NCBI GenBank assembly: GCA_011371325.1
Contig: DRQV01000048.1
Span: 1 to 12,082, forward strand
Reading direction: 5' to 3'
Length of the DNA: 12,082 bases
Source of the DNA: Thioploca sp.
GTDB taxonomy: Bacteria > Pseudomonadota > Gammaproteobacteria > Beggiatoales > Beggiatoaceae
Position numbers and translations under genes: made by a program. How positions within the stretch are numbered: position 1 is the first letter of the stretch; each line of letters opens with the position of its first letter. The notes beneath the pieces are model-generated. The model did no database searches. It was given only the letters and a program-made list of their open reading frames with translations, and was not told where the DNA came from. This document shows positions 6,224 through 12,082 of this stretch, in pieces.

Positions 6224-7681
6224 ATGAAAAACAAAATTGAAGATACAACGGAAGTACGAATTAGCAAAATGCAGAACTTGCTAGATTCTGGTTTGAATGC
6301 TTATCCAGATCGTTATGAATGCACTAATAAAATTGGAGAACTTAAAGAACTTGAAGAAAATAGCATAGCATCCATGGCAGGTCGAGTGCTGTCTATCAGG
6401 AAATTTGGAAAACTAGTATTTGTAACTATAGGTAATGCTTTAGATCGTGGCCAAATATCATTGAAAAAAAATGAATTGGGTGAGGATAATTTTAACCTAT
6501 TCATGAATAGCGTTGATTTAGGAGATTTCATAGGAATACATGGAAAACGTTATACAACAAAAAAAGGTGAACCAACTTTAGGAGTGCAAAAATGGACATT
6601 TCTTAGTAAGTCACTACGTCCATTACCAGATAAATATCATGGTATTAAAGATTCTGAAGCTAGACTGAAACAACGTTATTTATTAACCAGTACTGATGCT
6701 GAAGTTGCAAATATATATATTAAAAGAGCAAAATTAAAACAAGTATTACGGAAATTTTTAGAAGAACATAATTTTATCGAAGTTGATACACCAGCTATTC
6801 AAATTCAAAAGTCTGGAGCATTAGCCCGTTCTTTTAAAACCCATCACAATGCCCTTGACATAGATGCAGAATTACGCATTGCACCAGAAACATATTTGAA
6901 ACGAGCTTTGGTAGGTGGATTTGACCGAGTTTATGAAATAGCAACCTGTTTTCGCAATGAAGGTATGAGTTTAGCTCATTGGCCAGAGTTTCATATGTTA
7001 GAATTTTATGCAGCTTATTGGAACTTTGAAGATTTGATAGTTTTCACTGAGAAAATGTTAAAATATGTAATTAAGGCTGTAATTGGTAACAATACAATAA
7101 ATTATCAAGGACAAGATATTGATTTTTCTGGTGATTGGCCACGTTTATCATTTCGAGAACTATTAATAGAAAAAGCCGATTTAGACATAAACGCATTTCC
7201 AAATATAGAGGAATTACGTACTGAAATTATCCAACGTAACTTATTGGATGAAAAGGCTATTGCCAATCTTGGTAGAGGTTCTCTCATTGATGAATTGTAT
7301 AAAAAAACCGCTCGTCCATCTATAATTAATCCTACTTTTTTAGTTGGTCATCCAATAGAACTATCACCTTTGGCTAGAACTAATGATAATAATAGCAGTA
7401 TAGTTGATAGATTTCAATTGGTTGTAAATGGTTGGGAAGTGGTGAATGCTTATAGTGAATTAGCAGATCCGATTGAACAGAGGAAACGATTTGAAATACA
7501 AGCAGCAGCAGTTCAAGATGGTGACGAAAATGCACTGGAAGTTGATGAAGATTTTTTGTTGGCTTTGGAACATGGTATGCCACCAGCAGCCGGTTGGGGA
7601 ATGGGAATAGAAAGGATGTTAGCTCTTCTGACAGATAGCCCAAATATTAAAGATACAATAATGTTTCCAATTCATCGTTAA
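6224..7681 (+). CDS. lysS: Class II lysyl-tRNA synthetase, divergent type
   Basis: Charges tRNA(Lys) with lysine in the cytoplasm. Full length (485 residues): N-terminal OB-fold anticodon-binding domain (about 1-135), then the class II catalytic domain. Motif 1 is around RKFLEEHNFIEVDTPAIQ (176-193), motif 2 FRNEGM...HWPEFHMLEFY (243-262) and motif 3 GWGMGIERMLALL (457-469). ATP and lysine pocket residues R244, E246, E260, E412 and R464 are kept, as are SGALARSFKTHHNALD (197-212) and HPIELSPLAR (376-385). Differences from E. coli-type enzymes are clear: the motif 2 loop reads AHWPEFH instead of RHNPEFT, motif 3 has E463 for Asp, and the pocket reads NAYSEL for NGFSEL. AAYWNFED (263-270) and DELYKKTARPSIINPTFLVG (356-375) resemble enzymes of candidate-phyla bacteria rather than gammaproteobacteria. 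This is my pattern judgement, not a search. No Shine-Dalgarno is visible; the start fits because EVRISKMQNLLDSG aligns with the usual N-terminal helix. Confidence 0.9.
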   Translation: MKNKIEDTTEVRISKMQNLLDSGLNAYPDRYECTNKIGELKELEENSIASMAGRVLSIRKFGKLVFVTIGNALDRGQISLKKNELGEDNFNLFMNSVDLGDFIGIHGKRYTTKKGEPTLGVQKWTFLSKSLRPLPDKYHGIKDSEARLKQRYLLTSTDAEVANIYIKRAKLKQVLRKFLEEHNFIEVDTPAIQIQKSGALARSFKTHHNALDIDAELRIAPETYLKRALVGGFDRVYEIATCFRNEGMSLAHWPEFHMLEFYAAYWNFEDLIVFTEKMLKYVIKAVIGNNTINYQGQDIDFSGDWPRLSFRELLIEKADLDINAFPNIEELRTEIIQRNLLDEKAIANLGRGSLIDELYKKTARPSIINPTFLVGHPIELSPLARTNDNNSSIVDRFQLVVNGWEVVNAYSELADPIEQRKRFEIQAAAVQDGDENALEVDEDFLLALEHGMPPAAGWGMGIERMLALLTDSPNIKDTIMFPIHR

Positions 7682-7703
7682 TATCAGTAATTTTGCCAAA
7701 TTG

Positions 7704-7716
7704 AGGGATAATCCCT
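7704..7716. repeat. Short hairpin between lysS and hom
   Basis: AGGGA (7704-7708) and TCCCT (7712-7716) form five pairs around a three-base TAA loop, GC-rich for this DNA. No T-run follows, so it does not look like a terminator, and lysS-hom readthrough is likely. It may protect or process the message between the two genes. It lies 12 bases before the AAGG ribosome binding site of hom. Confidence 0.3.
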
Positions 7717-7738
7717 AATTAAATAACAAGGTTTAAAT

Positions 7739-9151
7739 ATGAAAACAATCGGTATTATAGGTTTTGGCAATATTAATCAAGAAGTTGCCAGACAAGCAGT
7801 AAACTCTAATAAGGTAGAAATTAAATGGATTTTAGATAGAAGCCCAAGTAAAAAAGCTAAAAAAGAGGCTCGTAAACAGATTGAAAAATCTTTAGGTAAG
7901 AAGCTCCGCTTCATTAAATCGAAAGATAAATTACAATCAGAAAATGACAAAGTAGATGTTATAGTTGAAGCAACTGGTGCTATTGATGCCATTGAATATT
8001 TAAGATATAAACGGGATAATTTAAATTGGGGCGATGAAGTATTATTTGTGACTGCCAATAAGGCAATGGTAGCAAATCATTTGCCTGAGTTTTTTGGTTC
8101 AAATAGTAATGATGTTCGTATAGAAGCTGCTGTAGCCGCTGGTTTACCTTTAATTAGATCACTTTCTGAACATATAGCTGCTGATGAAGTACAAGGAATG
8201 GTTGGAATTTTAAATGGCACTACCAATTTTATGTTGGATGAAATGGAAAAAACTATTTATACTTCCGAGAACCAAACCTACGATATGGTATTAGATGAGT
8301 CAGTAGCAAAAGGATATGCTGAACCTGGTGGAGCTGGTGATGTTGATGGGCAGGATGCAGCTTATAAACTCCAAATTTTATCCAGAATTGCATTTGGAAC
8401 TGAGGCTACCCCAAATCCAGATTTAATTAGAGGAATTGATGATAATAAAGCTTTTGATCGAATTCGTTCGGTAGATTTTATCTATGCTAGTAAATATCTT
8501 GATAGTACTATTAAATTAGTGGCAATCGCTCAATCTGGTTCTCAGCCAGAACCTTTTTTTTTAGTCTATCCAATGTTAGTACCTAAATCTAGCAAGCTTG
8601 CTGCTATACAAGGGCCTGATAATTATATAGAAATTTATTCTAAATATTTAGTTTATACTGATATGCAAGGTAAAGGTGCTGGCCCAGAACCTACAGCATG
8701 TGCTATGTTAGCTGATGTATTAAGCCATAAAAATTGTAATTCTGATTCACAACGGTTAATTAAAAAATTTCGTAATAATGATGAAATATATTTTTCAAGA
8801 TGGATGGTAAGAGGCTCTTGTTATGATTTGCCAGGAGTATTGGCTCATATATTCCAACACTTTGAAGATAAAGGAATTAATATAGATGAAGTGTTTCAAT
8901 TGCAAACCGGTGAAGTAGGACGTAAATGGGATAAGAAAGACCGAGATTTTGGTAAAGAACAGGAAAAAATATTACCATTTGTTTTTACTGTCACTAAAAC
9001 CAATCTAAGTAAATTACAAGAAGCTTTATCGACTATGAAATTAGATAAAAAGTTTTTTCCTCAACAAGATAAATTATTCACTTTTTATCCAGTATTAGAA
9101 CGAAAGTTAGACATAAATGGAGTGTCTAAATTTGTGATAGAAGAAAAATAA
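7739..9151 (+). CDS. hom: Homoserine dehydrogenase with C-terminal ACT-like domain
   Basis: Reduces aspartate semialdehyde to homoserine with NAD(P)H, the branch to threonine and methionine. The N-terminal Rossmann domain starts IGIIGFGNINQEVA (4-17). K108 in VTANKAM, EAAVAAGLPLI (129-139) and GILNGTTNFML (156-166) are family hallmarks. The active-site segment GYAEPGGAGDVDGQDAAYKL (192-211) keeps all four residues matching yeast E208, D214, D219 and K223 (here E195, D201, D206, K210). GKGAGPEPTA (311-320) is the usual GxGAGxxPTA. A C-terminal ACT-like regulatory part begins at DLPGVLAHIFQHFEDKGINI (363-382), suggesting allosteric feedback, probably by threonine. Total 470 residues, longer than usual (about 430-440), with extra sequence at about 30-70 and 170-190, and poor match to gammaproteobacterial Hom or ThrA. 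Ribosome binding site AAGG at 7728-7731, seven bases before the ATG. It follows lysS by 57 bases, probably in one transcript. Confidence 0.88.
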   Translation: MKTIGIIGFGNINQEVARQAVNSNKVEIKWILDRSPSKKAKKEARKQIEKSLGKKLRFIKSKDKLQSENDKVDVIVEATGAIDAIEYLRYKRDNLNWGDEVLFVTANKAMVANHLPEFFGSNSNDVRIEAAVAAGLPLIRSLSEHIAADEVQGMVGILNGTTNFMLDEMEKTIYTSENQTYDMVLDESVAKGYAEPGGAGDVDGQDAAYKLQILSRIAFGTEATPNPDLIRGIDDNKAFDRIRSVDFIYASKYLDSTIKLVAIAQSGSQPEPFFLVYPMLVPKSSKLAAIQGPDNYIEIYSKYLVYTDMQGKGAGPEPTACAMLADVLSHKNCNSDSQRLIKKFRNNDEIYFSRWMVRGSCYDLPGVLAHIFQHFEDKGINIDEVFQLQTGEVGRKWDKKDRDFGKEQEKILPFVFTVTKTNLSKLQEALSTMKLDKKFFPQQDKLFTFYPVLERKLDINGVSKFVIEEK

Positions 9152-9170
9152 TTTTCTTAATTCAGTAAGC

Positions 9171-9231
9171 TTCATCTATGGTTATTTAACTCTTAATTAA
9201 ATGTAAATTTTGTTAAACAACCATTGGTGAA
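9171..9231. terminator. Long imperfect inverted repeat between convergent hom and sdhC
   Basis: Left arm 9171-9190 pairs with right arm 9212-9231 at 18 of 20 positions (one G-U; mismatches T9177/T9225 and A9184/C9218). The 21-base loop (9191-9211) contains the palindrome TTAATTAA. It lies 19 bases after the hom stop and 9 bases from the sdhC stop, so a bidirectional terminator is the simplest reading. A weak T-run (9238-9242) follows the right arm on the plus strand. The minus-strand side has no clear T-run. The arms are longer than needed for termination, so a remnant of a small mobile element is an alternative. Confidence 0.55.
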
Positions 9232-9240
9232 ATTATATTT

Positions 9241-9948
9241 TTAGTAGTTACCTAGAAAAAACTGGCTTAAAAAATAAAGTGGCATAACTGCAAAACCAGC
9301 TGGAACTATAATGGCAAATAACAATCCTAATTTCTTAAGCATAGGAGTATATTTTTTATGGTATAAACCTAAAGTTTGTAATGAGCTTTCAAAACCATGA
9401 GCTAAATGTAAACTAAAAAATATCATCGCTATTATATAAAAAACAGAAATCCACCATTCCTCAATAAAAGTTAGTTTCAAAAATGAATATAAATCTTTAT
9501 ACTCACCAGTAGCAATCATCGGCATATCAGCCATAAATTTATATTTGAACCAAAAATTGTATAGATGGATTAATAAAAAAATTAACACTATTGATCCTAC
9601 AAAACCCATATTGCGAGCAATCCAAGAACTATTAACATCAGGACGACTATAAACATAAGCTTGGGGACGAATTTGTTTATTATACTTAGTCAATCGCCAA
9701 GCTGTATAAATATGCAAACCAAATCCTAAAACCAAAACTATTTCGACTAATTTTATGAGACTAGAGGTGGACATAAAATTAGCATAGGCATTAAATGCTG
9801 TTCCACCATCTTCTTTAAACAACATTAAATTACCAAGCAAATGAATTACCAAAAATGATATTAAAAACAACCCGCTAATGGACATGATCATCTTTTGTCC
9901 AAGGGTTGAATTAATTGTTTTAATAAACCAGTTTTTTACTTTTGTCAT
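9241..9948 (-). CDS. sdhC: Succinate dehydrogenase/fumarate reductase cytochrome b558 subunit
   Basis: The single large membrane anchor of a B-type (SdhCAB, b558 family) succinate:quinone oxidoreductase. It carries two haems b and passes electrons between the SdhA/SdhB part and quinone. The 235 residues form five membrane helices (about 21-43, 64-84, 112-136, 165-187, 205-230). Candidate haem-ligand histidines are H36 (VIHLLGN), H79 (GLHIYTAWR), H128 and H181/H184 (SLHLAHGFESSLQTLG, 179-194). QKMIMSISGLFL (18-29) is typical of the family. Such subunits are common in Bacteroidetes and deltaproteobacteria and usually work with menaquinone; most gammaproteobacteria use a SdhC plus SdhD pair. sdhA and sdhB normally follow directly but are absent: the next gene is convergent hom. 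It starts 14 bases after the DUF4340 stop, with a TTAGG ribosome binding site, so it is probably co-transcribed with that gene. Confidence 0.88.
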   Translation of the reverse strand: MTKVKNWFIKTINSTLGQKMIMSISGLFLISFLVIHLLGNLMLFKEDGGTAFNAYANFMSTSSLIKLVEIVLVLGFGLHIYTAWRLTKYNKQIRPQAYVYSRPDVNSSWIARNMGFVGSIVLIFLLIHLYNFWFKYKFMADMPMIATGEYKDLYSFLKLTFIEEWWISVFYIIAMIFFSLHLAHGFESSLQTLGLYHKKYTPMLKKLGLLFAIIVPAGFAVMPLYFLSQFFLGNY

Positions 9949-9962
9949 AATAATTAGCCTAA

Positions 9963-10835
9963 TTAATCTTTGTCTTTAATATCCGTTTTAATTGGCAATT
10001 GGAATAATTTATCATATTGAGTTCCGGATAATTTATATTGCACCTTTTTTTCTTCTCGAGCCAATATTAAATCTGGAGCTTTAGATACTATGATGAAATT
10101 TATTGGTTGTGATTGACCAAGTAAAGTTACTTTAACATGCTCTTCATCAGTAACATCATCATAAGATTTTATATCATAAGCAGAAGCATGTTGCCAATTA
10201 TCTATCATCGCTCCCAAAGCATCAATACTAGTATCAATATTTTCAGAAATAGCGACTGTTTTTAAAATCCATTTAGCATCTTGTAATTTTAAATGATAAT
10301 TTGGGGTTTCTAATTCAATTATTTTAGGCTCATTGCCCAACAAACTTAAACTAGCAAAAGCCAAAGCATCACCAGTTAGATAATAATACCAAGTATCTCT
10401 GATTAAATATACAGCATTATTTATTTGGATATAACGTTGATAATTAATTGGTGAAGAATCTCCAAATGTCACTGTAAATTGATCAAACTTTATGGTTACT
10501 GCTGGTTTATCAAGTTTAAACTCAGCTAAATTAGAACTAGCAATTTTAGTATAATCACGTAACGACAGTATTTGTAACAAATTTTCTACCTGAAAATTAT
10601 TAGCGGTCAATTCAAATGGAGCTGTAATTTGCCAAGAACCAGTTGCTGTTTTTAATAAAGTTATCGACCGTTTACCTGAGCGTTCAATCTGTATACTTTG
10701 TACTGTCGCAGGTTTTAAATCAGTTAATACAGGATTTTCAACCGGTTTATTTTGTTCTAAAGTATAAAATACAAGTAATCCCAACGCAATTATCAATACC
10801 AATAAAATTATATTAACTAACCAACGCTTACTCAT
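9963..10835 (-). CDS. DUF4340 family membrane-anchored protein
   Basis: A 290-residue protein with one N-terminal membrane helix (about 5-24) and a long periplasmic part of mostly beta-type sequence, matching DUF4340. Landmarks include the post-helix VENPVLTDLKPATVQSIQIE (32-51), GSWQITAPF (66-74), NNFQVENLLQILSLR (79-93), FKLDKPAVTIKF (106-117) and a VYLIRDTWYYYLT stretch (142-154). The family is typically the last gene behind an ABC-2 transporter and a GldG-like protein; its molecular role is unknown. The start is set at 10835, not 10859. There GGAGG (complement of 10844-10848) lies eight bases before ATG, and that ATG overlaps the preceding TAA by one base (TAATG), giving translational coupling. 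The longer reading adds MAETEESL with no ribosome binding site, inside the upstream gene. Followed 14 bases later by sdhC. Confidence 0.82.
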   Translation of the reverse strand: MSKRWLVNIILLVLIIALGLLVFYTLEQNKPVENPVLTDLKPATVQSIQIERSGKRSITLLKTATGSWQITAPFELTANNFQVENLLQILSLRDYTKIASSNLAEFKLDKPAVTIKFDQFTVTFGDSSPINYQRYIQINNAVYLIRDTWYYYLTGDALAFASLSLLGNEPKIIELETPNYHLKLQDAKWILKTVAISENIDTSIDALGAMIDNWQHASAYDIKSYDDVTDEEHVKVTLLGQSQPINFIIVSKAPDLILAREEKKVQYKLSGTQYDKLFQLPIKTDIKDKD

Positions 10836-12082
10836 TAGGCTTTCCTCCGTTTCAGCCAAACAACTATACCAATACTAATCAAAATTATTGGTAATAGAAA
10901 CAGAAAAAAAGCTCCTAAGAAAATAGCAGTGTTAGGTGATAAATCTAAATTTAAATCAATAGCTGTTTTGATGGGAATATTAATAAAAACATCATCTTCT
11001 GCTAACCAATTCATAATTTTTATACCCAAATCAACATTACCTCCATATTGTAAAAAGGCATTGGATAAAAAATCACCATCTCCTACAATTACAACTCGTT
11101 GTTCTCGAGAGTTTTCAATCGTATCTTCTACAACATCTATTTCAGCAGTATCCTCTTCTGGATTGTCATAATCTCCTTCATCATGTTCTAAATCTTCATG
11201 AATTAATGCAAACGCAATGTTCAACGGACCATTAATATCAGTTTCTTGATTATATTTAACTTCACCTTCCATATCACCAGTTTCTGACCAGGCTTGGGGG
11301 TGACTAGTTAACAGGGGAATTTCTACCCAATTTTCAGGAGGTTCTACTATTAAACCACTAGCTTGAGGAAATAAAGTTAGATAATCTTTAAAACCTGTAG
11401 TAATGGGATGATTAATATTATAGCCAGTGGTTGTTACCGAGACTATAGCCGGATTATTAACTCCCAAAAAACGGCTAATAGGGTCAACAATCATTCCTGG
11501 TTGTACAGTTAAACCGAATTTAATAGCTAATGTTTCTAAACCTTGCATAGGCACGGTAGGGTCGAGTAACCATAGTAAACTTCCACCATTATCCACATAA
11601 TCAGTAATTAATTTTATTTCACTTGGTAATAAATTACGGCGTGGACTGGGGATAACTAACACACTAGTATTAGCTGGTATGGCTACCATTTGGCCGAAAT
11701 TTAATGGTTGTACTTTGAAGCCAGAGCTAGTCAATAAATTAGCCCACTGACTTAGGTCATGATCAGAAGTATTATTAATGGTGCGTTCTCCATGACCCTC
11801 TAAAAATACAATCAGTCGTTCTTCAGTACGCACTACTCGTTGCAAAGCTGAAGTAATATTTTGTTCAGTTATATCTTGTACATGTTCTGAGCGTTTTTTA
11901 TAGTCAATAATTAATTCACCATTAACTTTTATACCTCGTTCTCTCACTTCTCCAGGCACTGTAAAAGGATCAACAAACCGTAATTTAATATCAGTTTTAT
12001 ATTGTTGATAACGTTCTATCAAATCCTTAATGGAATGCCGTAGATTATTATCATTATCAACATAAACAGTAATGGTAATAGG
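10835..12082 (-). CDS. GldG-like ABC transporter auxiliary protein (5' end outside window)
   Basis: The reading frame stays open to the right edge, so this is the C-terminal 415 residues of a longer protein; a TTG at 12022 is not its start. The first visible residues PITITVYVDN and the following LIERYQQY, RFVDPFTVP, RERGIKVNGE and FLEGHGERTI (93-102) are characteristic of the GldG/uncharacterised ABC-2 auxiliary family. GGSLLWLLDP (166-175), VVIVGDGDFLSNAF (330-343) and GGNVDLGIKIMNWLAEDD (347-364) also match. One C-terminal helix (about 386-410) ends in KRRKA, placing the bulk in the periplasm. In gammaproteobacteria the usual order is ATPase, permease, this protein, DUF4340, so the missing transporter genes should lie beyond 12082. 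An acidic tract at about 296-325 (many D/E) interrupts the C-terminal part. The substrate is unknown, and the name comes from a gliding gene, which does not imply motility. Confidence 0.87.
   Translation of the reverse strand, partial: PITITVYVDNDNNLRHSIKDLIERYQQYKTDIKLRFVDPFTVPGEVRERGIKVNGELIIDYKKRSEHVQDITEQNITSALQRVVRTEERLIVFLEGHGERTINNTSDHDLSQWANLLTSSGFKVQPLNFGQMVAIPANTSVLVIPSPRRNLLPSEIKLITDYVDNGGSLLWLLDPTVPMQGLETLAIKFGLTVQPGMIVDPISRFLGVNNPAIVSVTTTGYNINHPITTGFKDYLTLFPQASGLIVEPPENWVEIPLLTSHPQAWSETGDMEGEVKYNQETDINGPLNIAFALIHEDLEHDEGDYDNPEEDTAEIDVVEDTIENSREQRVVIVGDGDFLSNAFLQYGGNVDLGIKIMNWLAEDDVFINIPIKTAIDLNLDLSPNTAIFLGAFFLFLLPIILISIGIVVWLKRRKA

Noticed and set aside
7380..7643. 87-residue minus-strand ORF inside lysS
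   Set aside because: Shadow of the conserved lysS coding strand; no family features and no ribosome binding site. The same holds for the minus-strand ORFs at 3293-3481, 6313-6531, 7105-7287 and 7777-8058, and for the plus-strand ORFs at 5319-5513 and 10929-11171.
6224..9151. Codon bias as proof of lysS-hom transfer
   Set aside because: GGA glycine codons are frequent in lysS (11 of 29) and rare in the DUF1015 gene (1 of 15), but ypjD also uses them often (5 of 14), so the difference is not informative.
10836..10859. Longer start for the DUF4340 protein
   Set aside because: GGAGG and the TAATG overlap point to 10835; the extension has no ribosome binding site.
1..12082. CRISPR, tRNA, transposase or phage genes
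   Set aside because: No regularly spaced repeats, cloverleaf-like sequence or recombinase motifs were seen on either strand.

Overview
This AT-rich window looks like a gammaproteobacterial chromosome. The YpjD-type cytochrome c assembly protein, the DUF3108-murU pair and the GldG-like/DUF4340 operon are all close to gammaproteobacterial forms. The roughly 47-residue repeats of the minus-strand membrane protein (consensus RLTxPxxNNAxxTYxxIL) resemble repeats I associate with sulfur-oxidising Thiotrichales/Beggiatoa-type bacteria. That lineage is inference only. Almost all genes end in TAA and the standard code fits everywhere. I see no rRNA, tRNA, CRISPR array, transposase or phage gene.

Layout. 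1-212: the last codons of a gene entering from the left, a small GC-rich hairpin, and the upstream region of a SCO1/SenC-type copper protein (213-983). A convergent membrane-anchored repeat protein follows on the minus strand (1008-2081), with a near-ideal sigma-70 promoter at 2197-2224. Divergent from it is a DUF1015 protein, whose start I move to 2307. Next come ypjD (start moved to 3660), a 300-base gap holding a possible 30-residue ORF with a strong ribosome binding site, and the overlapping pair DUF3108 - murU (murU start moved to 5455). Then comes lysS - hom (lysyl-tRNA synthetase and homoserine dehydrogenase), apparently co-oriented as one unit. A long imperfect inverted repeat at 9171-9231 separates hom from a convergent minus-strand operon: a GldG-like ABC auxiliary protein (its 5' part lies outside the window), DUF4340 (start moved to 10835) and a cytochrome b558-type sdhC.

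How the genes work together. The SCO protein (copper delivery to cytochrome oxidase), YpjD (probable cytochrome c biogenesis) and SdhC (quinone-reactive haem b subunit) point to a respiratory lifestyle. MurU belongs to cell-wall sugar recycling. LysS and Hom are housekeeping enzymes of translation and aspartate-family amino acid synthesis, but both sequences look atypical for a gammaproteobacterium. GldG-like and DUF4340 are the periplasmic partners of an ABC-2 exporter whose ATPase and permease probably lie just past the right edge.

Nothing here is a clear new defence or mobile system. The most notable points are the divergent lysS-hom pair, the sdhC gene without sdhA/sdhB beside it, the long inverted repeat between these two blocks, and the small ORF at 4640-4732.
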